Source: Paenibacillus sp. FSL H3-0469
GTDB lineage: Bacteria; Bacillota; Bacilli; Paenibacillales; Paenibacillaceae
Assembly (NCBI RefSeq): GCF_038051945.1
Contig: NZ_CP150302.1
Span: 6,324,001-6,388,000, forward strand
Direction: 5' to 3'
DNA: 64,000 nt
The notes below the pieces were generated by a model that was not told where the DNA came from, made no database searches, and was given only the letters and a program-made list of their open reading frames with translations. This document shows positions 53,909 through 62,337 of the stretch, in pieces; the first letter of the stretch is position 1, and every line of letters begins with the position of its first letter. The translations under genes and the position numbers were made by a program.

Positions 53909-55291
53909 ATGAGATTGTCTAAGTATAACTACAAACACAGATTAAGCGATGATGTTCTGCTGATCATGAATACATTAACCGGCGCTGTAGACTTGGTTGA
54001 GCCTAAGGTAGCCCGTGTTCTTTTTAATAGAAGCTCCGATACATCTGCATTAAACGATCTGGATCCGGAAACGCTTACCCTGCTTAAAAGCAGGGGTTAT
54101 CTTACGGATAAGAACGAAGAACAATTTGTACGGGAATCCCTGGATACTCTTTACCGCTCGCGCCAGGCCTTACACTTCACGATTTGCCCTACCTATAAAT
54201 GCAATCTCGCCTGTCCCTACTGCTTCCAATCCGGCATTCACCAGGACTCGCCAACACTTACACCTACACAGATTCATGAGATGTTTCAAGCTATGGATCA
54301 AATGGTACAGAAACAGCCAGATGCGGACGTCCAGTTCGAGCTTTTCGGCGGCGAGCCCTTCCTGGCCCGTAATCAATCCCTGGTAGAGCACATATTGCAG
54401 CAGGCGATCGAGCGGAACTGGCCTATTCTCTCCATCACGAATGGAAGCGAGCTCGGTGCGTATTTCCCTTTTCTTCAGAAACATTCTGCGCATTTCCATC
54501 ATATGCAGATCACCCTTGACGGCCCGAAGGAGATTCATGACCAGCTGCGAAAATACAGGGACAACAGCGGCAGCTTCGACCTGATTTGCGCGAACATTAC
54601 TTTTCTCCTCGAGCATCAGATTCCCGTCACTGTGCGGATCAATACAGGCCGGGAGAACGTCCGGTATCTGCCGGAAATATTCGCCGGGTTCGAGCGGCTG
54701 CAGTGGACAAGCTCACCTGATTTCTCCTGCCAGATTGCTCCGATTAACGATAATTTCAATACAGGCAATGTTACCGGCTTTCAGCCTGAGTATGAGCTGC
54801 TGAAGCAGCTTCATTCGCTCTTTCCCGACTGGGAAGCCGCCCGCGCAAGATACAGGGTCAGCCTGGGATATTTCATGGAGAAGAAGCTGAGGATACTCCG
54901 CAAAGCTATTTTTGATACAGACGATGAGCACTACTATTTCGATTTATCCGGCTGCAGTGCTTCGAGGCTTCATAATCTCGTATTCGGTGCAGACGGGCTG
55001 CTGTATCCATGCGTCGAAACCGTGGGATTCCCGGATTATTCGATCGGGAGCTATCTTCAAGGGCTGCAGTTAAATGAAGAAAAGTGGCAGAGATGGCACC
55101 GGGATATCGCAGTGAATGACAAATGCAGCCAGTGTAATCTTGCTCCTCTGTGCGGGGGCGGTTGTGTTCTCAAAGGAAGCAGTGAGGGTGAATTGAGAGA
55201 ATTTGAAGCGAGCTGCAGCTTCACAAGGCAGTACTTGAAGACTTATCTGGACCTTCACCGGGACCGTCTGCTTGAGAGCTACTACAAGTGA
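53909..55291 (+). CDS. Radical SAM/SPASM peptide maturase 1
   Basis: 460 aa. An N-terminal stretch (about 1-80, LLIMNTLTGAVDLVEP ... LKSRGYL) may bind a leader peptide. The radical SAM motif CNLACPYC places Cys98, Cys102 and Cys105 on the [4Fe-4S] cluster; FELFGGEPF is the GGE motif. The SPASM region has FGADGLLYPC, then CX2CX5CX3C (CSQCNLAPLCGGGC) and a last Cys in EASCSF, so auxiliary clusters look complete. GAGGAGGA lies 9 nt before ATG 53909. Located 76 bp before the small peptide gene; likely installs a radical-derived crosslink or epimer in it. Confidence 0.9.
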   Translation: MRLSKYNYKHRLSDDVLLIMNTLTGAVDLVEPKVARVLFNRSSDTSALNDLDPETLTLLKSRGYLTDKNEEQFVRESLDTLYRSRQALHFTICPTYKCNLACPYCFQSGIHQDSPTLTPTQIHEMFQAMDQMVQKQPDADVQFELFGGEPFLARNQSLVEHILQQAIERNWPILSITNGSELGAYFPFLQKHSAHFHHMQITLDGPKEIHDQLRKYRDNSGSFDLICANITFLLEHQIPVTVRINTGRENVRYLPEIFAGFERLQWTSSPDFSCQIAPINDNFNTGNVTGFQPEYELLKQLHSLFPDWEAARARYRVSLGYFMEKKLRILRKAIFDTDDEHYYFDLSGCSASRLHNLVFGADGLLYPCVETVGFPDYSIGSYLQGLQLNEEKWQRWHRDIAVNDKCSQCNLAPLCGGGCVLKGSSEGELREFEASCSFTRQYLKTYLDLHRDRLLESYYK

Positions 55292-55367
55292 AGAGTGAGC
55301 AGCATTCCCTTGATGTCAAGGCATCCGCCTTGTCATAGATATTCTCTTAGGAGAGGAGGTAATGTAC

Positions 55368-55502
55368 ATGAAATCACTGACGAAGAGCAAGGATCTCTGG
55401 ACGAATCTCTCAGCCAAAGACCTTGAAGAAGTTACGGTTCCAATGGCCTGCTGCCAAAAAGCATCCATTCAAATCAACAACCCGACCAAAAAAGCCATCT
55501 AA
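55368..55502 (+). CDS. Putative RiPP precursor peptide, 44 aa
   Basis: GGAGG at 55355-55359 lies 8 nt before ATG 55368; an ATG at 55362 is too close. Residues 1-14 read MKSLTKSKDLWTNL and are followed by a helical, leader-like SAKDLEEV; residues 22-33 read VTVPMACCQKAS, and the peptide ends NNPTKKAI. The only cysteines are adjacent (Cys28, Cys29). Lys-rich ends and a Leu/Glu-rich leader resemble radical-SAM RiPP precursors. It sits between two radical SAM maturase genes and is followed by a hairpin. No maturation protease gene is nearby. Function inferred from context; no homologue class recognised. Confidence 0.7.
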   Translation: MKSLTKSKDLWTNLSAKDLEEVTVPMACCQKASIQINNPTKKAI

Positions 55503-55525
55503 CAGCATCCTTATTATTGGACAAT

Positions 55526-55556
55526 AGCGGGAAGCGCATGATTATGCCTTCCCGCT
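55526..55556 (+). terminator. Hairpin after the precursor gene
   Basis: AGCGGGAAG (55526-55534) pairs with CTTCCCGCT (55548-55556); an inner GCAT-GATT-ATGC extends it. Only a weak T tail (GTTCTT), so likely leaky: abundant short precursor message, less for the enzymes. Confidence 0.65.
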
Positions 55557-55578
55557 GTTCTTACCAGGGGGATAAATT

Positions 55579-56949
55579 ATGTATATTTCCGATTATATTT
55601 TAACCTGCCGCTTAAGCAATGGCCGGCATCTGATCTTCAATTCGCTCTCAGGTGCGATGGATCTTGTGGAAGAGCATATCAGCCAATTCCTTCAAAAACA
55701 ACCGTCTGCTACCGGCACGCTTTCTGCTCAAGAAGAGCAGTTTCTGATGGAAAGAGGCTATCTTTATGAAGATAGAGCCGAGGAGCAAACCCTGATCAGC
55801 CGATACAAAGAATACCTGGATCATCATCACTCCGCTGAAATTTCATTTGTATTCTGCCCGTCGATGACCTGTAATTTGAAATGTGTCTACTGCTTTGAAC
55901 CCCAAGAGATCCGCTCCAGCAATGAACGAATGACCGAAGATCAGGTCCGCGCTGCCTTCCTGGCTATGGATCAAATGATGGACAAGCACTATTCGACTAA
56001 GCATCATTTTATTATTTTTGGCGGAGAACCGCTCCTTCCCCTGAATGATTCTGTTGTCGGGCTTATTCTCAGCCTGGCCCAGGAACGGGGGATTACAGGA
56101 ACGATCATTTCAAATGGGGTCTTCCTGTCTCACTACCAGAACCTCCTGGAGCCTTATAAGGACATGATCAAGATCCAGCTTACGATTGACGGCCCCGAGG
56201 CCATTCATGACAAACGGCGGATCACTCACGCCAACCAGGGAACCTTCCGGAAAATAACAGAACAGATTGACGCCTTTCTGGAGCATCAATTCGACATTAC
56301 GATTCGCGTCAATCTGGATGGTGAGAATATAGAGCATCTGAATGAGTTGCTGGATTTTTTCGGAGACAGGCATTGGAACACTCACTCTAACTTCTCGGTT
56401 ACACTGTCTCCTGTGGAGAATTATGCCGGGAATTCCGCCCCGGGTCTGCTGCCCAATTACCAGCTTACTGAATCTATCAAAACGCATGTGCCAAACGACA
56501 AGCTCAAAAGGCTGAATACGACATTAAACAGTGACCTAACCAGACTCGCCTTGCCGTTTGAGAAGGTCCTGGATACCGGCATCGTTACGGATAACTATTT
56601 CCCTAATGTTTACTTTTGTGAGGCAGCCGGAGGAAAAACCTTCACCTTCTCACCGGATCATCAGGTCTACCCGTGCACCAGCATCATAGGCGACAAGAAG
56701 TGGAGTCTCGGAACCTATTATCCGCAGCTCGAGCTGGATCAACAGAAGCTGGAGTTATGGCAAGGCCGTCATGTCTTGAATCAGCCAGCGTGCACAGCAT
56801 GCAATATCGCTTTTCTCTGCTCCGGGAATTGCCCTGTGCAAGCTGAACGGACCACCGGTTCGATCATGGGTTCCTACTGCGGAAATGTGAAGCGTGACCT
56901 TGACGGTCATCTGGAACTGCTGAATTCTTCATTCGTCAGCTTAAGCTAA
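55579..56949 (+). CDS. Radical SAM/SPASM peptide maturase 2
   Basis: 456 aa, paralogue of the gene at 53909: same length, and its radical SAM motif CNLKCVYC has cysteines at exactly the same residues (98, 102, 105). N-terminus LIFNSLSGAMDLVEE mirrors the first enzyme. FIIFGGEPL is the GGE motif; SPASM has FSPDHQVYPC, CTACNIAFLCSGNC and a final GSYC. AGGGGGA precedes ATG 55579. May act with the first enzyme on the same peptide or form a different bond. Confidence 0.9.
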   Translation: MYISDYILTCRLSNGRHLIFNSLSGAMDLVEEHISQFLQKQPSATGTLSAQEEQFLMERGYLYEDRAEEQTLISRYKEYLDHHHSAEISFVFCPSMTCNLKCVYCFEPQEIRSSNERMTEDQVRAAFLAMDQMMDKHYSTKHHFIIFGGEPLLPLNDSVVGLILSLAQERGITGTIISNGVFLSHYQNLLEPYKDMIKIQLTIDGPEAIHDKRRITHANQGTFRKITEQIDAFLEHQFDITIRVNLDGENIEHLNELLDFFGDRHWNTHSNFSVTLSPVENYAGNSAPGLLPNYQLTESIKTHVPNDKLKRLNTTLNSDLTRLALPFEKVLDTGIVTDNYFPNVYFCEAAGGKTFTFSPDHQVYPCTSIIGDKKWSLGTYYPQLELDQQKLELWQGRHVLNQPACTACNIAFLCSGNCPVQAERTTGSIMGSYCGNVKRDLDGHLELLNSSFVSLS

Positions 56950-56977
56950 TTCTTCTCTTACGGGAGGTGATTTGAAC

Positions 56978-58933
56978 ATGATCCAACTGATATGTCCGCC
57001 CTACAATGCAACCGTGGATACCGTTGACCCTCCGCTCAACCTGCTGGTGCTGGGTGCTGCTCTTATTGACGCGGGCTATGCGGTCTGCCTCACAGACCTG
57101 GCTCTGCGTTATTCAGGCACCAGCCATTTTGATGAAGCCGCTCTTCACGATATTGCACAACTCATCATCCGTAAGCCATCCAGAGTTCTCGGGTTCACGG
57201 CGATGTGCGGCAATTATTCTATCGCACTGAGGATTGCAGAGGAATGCAAGCGGCTGGACCCGGACAGAATCATCATTTTTGGCGGCCCCCATGCAAGCTT
57301 TGTAGCCGAAGAGACATTAACCTGGTTCCCGTCTATAGACTATATCGTGATTGGAGAAGGTGAACTGACGCTGCCGGAGCTGATTACCGCCCTGGAGTCC
57401 GGCCAGCCTCTTCATGGAGTAGATGGCTTGTGTTATCGCGCAGAGGGAACCGTCCACACCAATCCGCCGCGGGCGATCCTGAGGAATCTGGATGATACGC
57501 CTTTTCCTGCTTTCCACTTAATAGAGGATCTTACCGCCTATTTCACTACCGCTGAGACCCGGTTTTTCCCGATTGAGGCAGGACGCGGCTGTCCCTTTCA
57601 TTGCAGCTTTTGCAGCACTTCAACCTTTTTCTCGCGAAAATACAGAACTAAAAGTCCGGCGCGGATCATTGCAGAAATGCGGTACATCCGGGAGCAGTGG
57701 GGAATTACCCATTTCAGCTTAACGCATGATAATTTCACGGTGAATCAGAAGTTTGTCAGACAATTCTGCCAGGAGCTGCTGGATTGCAGCGAGTCCTTCA
57801 CCTGGAGCTGTTCCTCCCGTACCGACCATGTCAATCAAGAACTCTTCGAGGTTATGATGCAGGCCGGATGTAACGGTGTATTCTTCGGAATTGAGAGCGG
57901 CAGCCAATCCATCCAGCAGACAATCGGCAAAAAACTTAATTTGAATCAGGCCTATGAGCTGCTCCGGGAGCTGCACCAGTCGGGTCTGTCATGTACCGTC
58001 TCCTTTATTACGGGATTTCCGGAAGAAACGGAAGAGGATCTCAATCAGACTCTGGATATGATCATCCGGCTGCTCTCTATTGGAATAGCGGATGTGCAGC
58101 TGCATCAATTATCTCTTTTTCCCGGAACCCAATTGTATGAGGCGGAGAAGGACAGTCTAATTCTGGATGACCAGCTCTGGGGCGGCAATGATATGAACAG
58201 TGACTTCCAGCTATCTGCCATTGAGAAAAAATGGATTGCCAGCTACCCGCAAATTTTCAGCAACTATTACACCTTACATGCTGTGGATACAACCGCCCTG
58301 CACAGAATTAGAAAACTCTATTATCCGCTGGCCCATTCTTTCTTCCACACCTTGTACTACCTGAACCATCTGGCTGGAGTTTCCTACACCCGTACGATCG
58401 AGTTCATCTCTGCCAGGCTGGTTATGCCTGATGCCATGCCGCAAGAAGCAGAACTCGCGGTCATGCTCGATGAGCTGATCCAAGGACTTGCACCGGAAGC
58501 CGGGCTGATTCTCAAGGACTTCCTGTCTTATGAGCAGGCGGTAATGGAGCTTATGCGGCAGAATACAGCTACTGCGGACAAGGCTGATATGAAGCCTGTG
58601 AGAATGATGCAGCCGCATTACTCCATCCCTGAGCTGAAGCTGCACAGCCCTCTGCCTGCTGATCTTCAGCTGGTGGAAGGACAGGAGGACTGGATTGTAC
58701 TGGTGCTGGAGCATGCATCCGCTCTGGAAGGCCACGGGCGCTATGTCCGGATTATGAGCATGGATCATTTAAGTATTGCGATTCTTCAGCAAATGGAGAG
58801 TGGAGACAACTTCCAGACGGTTGTCCATCACCTGTCCTTGGAGAACCCCTTTGCCGCAAGCGAGAAAGAACGGGAAGAATGGATCGGCCGGGTGTACGAC
58901 CATTTCTATAGGCATCAATTGCTGATTTCCTAG
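56978..58933 (+). CDS. B12-binding-type radical SAM protein with C-terminal RRE-like region
   Basis: 651 aa. About 1-150 is a cobalamin-binding-like Rossmann domain (LGAALIDAGYAV ... IIIFGGPHASFVAEETL ... VIGEGELTLPELI). The radical SAM core has RGCPFHCSFCSTS (Cys205, Cys209, Cys212) and FFGIESGSQ. After a linker, the last 75 residues (IAILQQMESGDNFQTVVHHL ... GRVYDHFYRHQLLIS) resemble a PqqD-type RiPP recognition element. Similar enzymes often methylate unreactive carbons. ATG 56978 has GGAGG 10 nt upstream; TTG 56972 is too close to the RBS. Confidence 0.88.
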   Translation: MIQLICPPYNATVDTVDPPLNLLVLGAALIDAGYAVCLTDLALRYSGTSHFDEAALHDIAQLIIRKPSRVLGFTAMCGNYSIALRIAEECKRLDPDRIIIFGGPHASFVAEETLTWFPSIDYIVIGEGELTLPELITALESGQPLHGVDGLCYRAEGTVHTNPPRAILRNLDDTPFPAFHLIEDLTAYFTTAETRFFPIEAGRGCPFHCSFCSTSTFFSRKYRTKSPARIIAEMRYIREQWGITHFSLTHDNFTVNQKFVRQFCQELLDCSESFTWSCSSRTDHVNQELFEVMMQAGCNGVFFGIESGSQSIQQTIGKKLNLNQAYELLRELHQSGLSCTVSFITGFPEETEEDLNQTLDMIIRLLSIGIADVQLHQLSLFPGTQLYEAEKDSLILDDQLWGGNDMNSDFQLSAIEKKWIASYPQIFSNYYTLHAVDTTALHRIRKLYYPLAHSFFHTLYYLNHLAGVSYTRTIEFISARLVMPDAMPQEAELAVMLDELIQGLAPEAGLILKDFLSYEQAVMELMRQNTATADKADMKPVRMMQPHYSIPELKLHSPLPADLQLVEGQEDWIVLVLEHASALEGHGRYVRIMSMDHLSIAILQQMESGDNFQTVVHHLSLENPFAASEKEREEWIGRVYDHFYRHQLLIS

Positions 58934-58965
58934 GGTGAAAATACCGGAAGAGAGGGGGCCTTTCC

Positions 58966-60219
58966 TTGTGGAGCATGCTGAAGAACGGCGTATTTCGCCG
59001 CTTATGGTGCACGCAGACTTTATCCTCTGTAGGCGATGAGATCCGCAATTGGGCCATCCTGTTTTGGATATTTGCAGAGGCGGATCAAGCCGTCTTTTAC
59101 CGGACGGCTCTTCTGTTTGCCCAGATGCTTCCTGTCTTCATCATGGCCCCTCTGGCCGGAACATGGGTAGACCGCCGGGATCCTAAGAAAGTGCTGCAGG
59201 CGACGCTCGTCATCCGGGCCTTAATGTCGTTTGTGCTAGCCGGATTAATATGGTTCGAGCAGGTTCCTCTGTTGCTGGTTATGTTGGCCTTTACCTGCAC
59301 GGTCCAACAATTTTTCCAGCCCGCCATCAGTAAATTGACGGTCACAGCCGTGGATCATGAAGATTACGGAACAGCCAGTTCTTCGGTGAAGACGATAGAT
59401 ACGTTAATCAGTCTTGCCGGGCCTGCTATTGGAGCGTTTGTCTACCAATGGTGGGGAGCCTCCACTTCGTTGGTTGCGGACGGCTTTTGCTTTATCCTGG
59501 GCAGCCTGTGCATTCTGAATTTAAAGGCTAGACGTACCCCCTTGGCGGATCTCTCAGATCCCGCTCCTGCAACCTCTTTTTGGATGGATGTACTGGAGGG
59601 CTTCCGGTATATTCTCTCTTCTCCGCTCACCAAACGGTTATTTATTATGCTGTCAGTTATGGGGGTGTGCACCGGGGCTATCAATCTGTTGAACATTTAT
59701 TTTGTGGTGAACGAGTTGCATTTAGACCAGAATTACTTGGCCTGGGCCAGCACCGCCGGCGGCATTGGCATGTTCGGGGGAGCGCTCGGCCTGAACCTGC
59801 TCGGGGCAAGATTCAAGAATTACATTCACATCAACATTTGGGGAGCAGGGGTCATGACCGTTGGACTACTGCTGCTTACGCTGTCCTTCGGCTCTTGGTC
59901 TATGCTGCTCAGCCGCGTCGTTATCGGGATCGGAATATCCCTGCTGAGCATCACGCTGTCAACCTTGTTAATGACTTACGTTCCAGAGCACCTGCTGGGC
60001 CGTGTCGGTTCCGTATTTGAAGGGGGGCCACTGGCGACCAATATGGTGTCTTATGTTTTTTTCGGATGGCTGTATCTGTATACCGGCGCCAGACTGATCT
60101 TTGGCATCTCCTTCATGCTGTTCTGTATGGCGTTCCTGCTGGCCCTCAGCCTACAGTCTCTAATCTCTCCGTCCCGGAGAGTCCATGCCGAGCAGCAAGA
60201 GTTTATCGGCCATTCTTAG
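58966..60219 (+). CDS. MFS exporter of the RiPP-like cluster
   Basis: 417 aa, about 12 TMs, MFS_3 (enterobactin-exporter-like) pattern: RRLWCTQTLSSVGDEI, LAGTWVDRRDPKKVL (motif A) and AGPAIGAFVYQWWG. Start TTG 58966 with GAGGGGG 8 nt upstream; ATG 58975 has no RBS. Last gene of the cluster; likely exports the modified peptide and may give self-protection, as no separate immunity gene is seen. Confidence 0.87.
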   Translation: MWSMLKNGVFRRLWCTQTLSSVGDEIRNWAILFWIFAEADQAVFYRTALLFAQMLPVFIMAPLAGTWVDRRDPKKVLQATLVIRALMSFVLAGLIWFEQVPLLLVMLAFTCTVQQFFQPAISKLTVTAVDHEDYGTASSSVKTIDTLISLAGPAIGAFVYQWWGASTSLVADGFCFILGSLCILNLKARRTPLADLSDPAPATSFWMDVLEGFRYILSSPLTKRLFIMLSVMGVCTGAINLLNIYFVVNELHLDQNYLAWASTAGGIGMFGGALGLNLLGARFKNYIHINIWGAGVMTVGLLLLTLSFGSWSMLLSRVVIGIGISLLSITLSTLLMTYVPEHLLGRVGSVFEGGPLATNMVSYVFFGWLYLYTGARLIFGISFMLFCMAFLLALSLQSLISPSRRVHAEQQEFIGHS

Positions 60220-60243
60220 TAACAGCCTAACCCGGGATGTACC

Positions 60244-60285
60244 GGCGGGATGAGCGAATGAGGGGCATAAGTGCACCTGATTTCG
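60244..60285 (+). repeat. 42-bp direct repeat, right copy
   Basis: Same orientation as 53666-53707 with two mismatches. It starts 25 bp after the exporter stop. The region 60286-60392 shows no gene or other structure. Confidence 0.9.
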
Positions 60286-60396
60286 TACTAATAGTAACTG
60301 GTTTTAGATGTTGAGCGCCGCTCTTTACTACTTACGTTAGCCTACATAATAATTTAGCTTCTGTAAACGTTCCCCGTAATCCATTTCACCACAAAA

Positions 60397-60433
60397 GCCT
60401 CCCATGCTGCCGCTTCCTGGCAGTCCGGGAGGC
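60397..60433 (-). terminator. Terminator of the His/Gly-rich gene
   Basis: GCCTCCC (60397-60403) and GGGAGGC (60427-60433) pair, with inner pairing of CTGCC and GGCAG; AAAA at 60393-60396 gives a T tail on the minus strand. Confidence 0.7.
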
Positions 60434-60449
60434 ACTATAATTCTAACCG

Positions 60450-60833
60450 TCAGTCACCACCACCGCCGCCACCAGAATCTCCACCGCCGGAATCTCCGCC
60501 GCCTCCGAAATCGCCGCCTCCATGGCTGCCGTGGCCTCCGCTGTCCCAGCCCCCGTGGCTGCCGTGATGATGATCATGTGAATGATTCCCGTGGTGATGA
60601 CCCTGATGATGGCTGGCGCCGCTGTGCCCGTCCGTGCCTGGATGGATTTTGTGCGGGCTGTTTTCGTTGTAGCTGCCCGCATCGGCTCCGGTACCTGTGA
60701 TGAAATAATGATCCCCCGAGTGAGAGCGGGTTCTATTGCCATAATTTTTATACCGGGCATTACGATTGCTGCGATTAATACCCATTACCGCAACGAATAT
60801 AACTGCTCCTGCGAATAGTAAGCTTCCCATCAT
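60450..60833 (-). CDS. Small membrane protein with His/Gly/Asp-rich tail
   Basis: 127 aa. One N-terminal TM (LLFAGAVIFVAVMG), then a polar stretch, a His-rich part (SHHQGHHHGNHSHDHHHGSH) and a Gly/Asp-rich tail (GGGDFGGGGDS...). AAAGGAGAGG lies 6 nt before the ATG, so it is probably translated. The tail could bind Zn, Ni or Cu; TPM/YgcG-like proteins have similar glycine-rich tails, but no TPM domain is present. Confidence 0.7.
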   Translation of the reverse strand: MMGSLLFAGAVIFVAVMGINRSNRNARYKNYGNRTRSHSGDHYFITGTGADAGSYNENSPHKIHPGTDGHSGASHHQGHHHGNHSHDHHHGSHGGWDSGGHGSHGGGDFGGGGDSGGGDSGGGGGGD

Positions 60834-60900
60834 GCAGAACCTCTCCTTTAACCAAATGTAGGATTGCCGTCATAGCAGAATCATACCATAATTATGGAAA

Positions 60901-62220
60901 CTATTTGGAATGCTGCTTGAATTGTCTCGGGGTGAGACCGGTATACTTCTTGAATACCTTGGTAAAATAGCTCTGGTCGTTAAAATGCAGACGGGTAGCG
61001 ATGTCCGACAGCGTAATGCCGGGCAGCTCGATTAGACGCTTGGCTTCTTCAATCCGCTGCTGCTGAATGTAGTCGCTGATGGCGGTGCCGGTTTCTTTTT
61101 TGAACAGCTGGGACAGATAACTGGCATTCAGTCCGGCGTATTGAGCCAGCCTGCTGAGCGGAAGTTCTTCATACAGATGATTGAAAATAAAATTCCGGCA
61201 CCGGTCGGAGATTCGCGAATGTCTTGCGCTGCGGCTGCCCGCTACCTGATCGGCGAAGTCGCAGAGCGCGGCCAGCATGGCCCGGTCCACCGCAGGAATA
61301 TCGCGAAGTTCTTCAATATGCTGGATATGGAAGTCGCTGAGCGTATAGGCGATCTCCCAGAACAGCCCGCCTTCAATTGCTGCGCGGGTAGCCAGGGTGA
61401 TGGAGGAGACGGCCAGGTTTTTTTTGCTGCGCAGCTCGCTTTTCCGGGACAACCTTCCGTAGCTCTCCTCGGCAAAAGAAGCATGGGTCCGCAGCAGCCC
61501 CGCCTTGTCCCCGTTCGTAATATGGCGGAACATTTCGCGTTCCTGCATGGGGTCGTGGTGCAGCCACGTATGCTCGCGGCGGTAGGACAAATCCAGATCC
61601 GGGCTGTCGTCTGCCGGATGCAGCGGTTCCGTCAGCGTATCCGCCGCCAGCAGCAGCTTCGTTACGGACAACGCCTGCCCGGTGACTAGCGTGTAGAGCA
61701 GCAGCGCCGCATGATACCAGCGCTTCCGGCTGATCACAGGCAGGCTGCCGTAGTACTCCAGCCAGCTTGCCTGCTGCCCGGGCGGGATGTTGTGGTCGCG
61801 CAGCAGGCTGGCTGCGTTATCACCGGTAACAGGTGCGTTCAGCGCCGGGCCGGTGACGATGGCCCCGCCTGTACCGGGAAGCCGGAGAATAATGAAACTC
61901 TCCAGGAAGCCGGTTGTGTGCAGATGCGGTAACGATGGCGCGGCCGGAGCAGCCGTTCCGTCCGCCGCCTCTCTAAGCGGCCCGTCCGAATCCAAGCTGA
62001 TAGAACCGCCCTGCGCTCCTCGACGCACATGGACAAGCTCCATCACCTCAACCGGCAGGCCGCCCGTTCCCTGAATGGAAGGGCGTTCCAAGGCAGCCTG
62101 TGCCAGGGCTAGACGGGGCACAGCCCCTTCATTCAGCCACAAGACCGGGACCCGGTAAGCTTCGTAGATCAGCTTGCAGATGTACTGTATATTATCGTCA
62201 TTCCCAGTTAGCTTCGCCAT
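60901..62220 (-). CDS. AraC-family regulator
   Basis: 439 aa. A long N-terminal sensory region of unclear family (about 1-330) precedes the AraC double HTH (LSRLAQYAGLNASYLSQLFK; LSDIATRLHFNDQSYFTKVF). RBS AAGGGGG lies before ATG 62220. Divergent from the GH3 gene 117 bp away, which is its probable target. Confidence 0.88.
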   Translation of the reverse strand: MAKLTGNDDNIQYICKLIYEAYRVPVLWLNEGAVPRLALAQAALERPSIQGTGGLPVEVMELVHVRRGAQGGSISLDSDGPLREAADGTAAPAAPSLPHLHTTGFLESFIILRLPGTGGAIVTGPALNAPVTGDNAASLLRDHNIPPGQQASWLEYYGSLPVISRKRWYHAALLLYTLVTGQALSVTKLLLAADTLTEPLHPADDSPDLDLSYRREHTWLHHDPMQEREMFRHITNGDKAGLLRTHASFAEESYGRLSRKSELRSKKNLAVSSITLATRAAIEGGLFWEIAYTLSDFHIQHIEELRDIPAVDRAMLAALCDFADQVAGSRSARHSRISDRCRNFIFNHLYEELPLSRLAQYAGLNASYLSQLFKKETGTAISDYIQQQRIEEAKRLIELPGITLSDIATRLHFNDQSYFTKVFKKYTGLTPRQFKQHSK

Positions 62221-62308
62221 GGGCCGCCCCCTTAATTAGTATACTTAGAATACCAAAGATCGAAAGAGAGTACCATAATTAGCCGGAACAGTCGTATAGA
62301 ATGGAGTC

Positions 62309-62324
62309 AAGAAACCGTATTCAT
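62309..62324 (+). promoter_or_regulatory. cre-like site (CcpA)
   Basis: AAGAAACCGTATTCAT matches 15 of 16 cre positions (A for T at position 2) and ends next to the RBS of the GH3 gene. Confidence 0.4.
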
Positions 62325-62337
62325 AGGAGGCTATATA

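Noticed and set aside
60443..60760. 105-codon minus-strand frame overlapping the His/Gly-rich gene
   Set aside because: Different frame of the same low-complexity DNA; the 60450-60833 frame has the RBS and a membrane segment.
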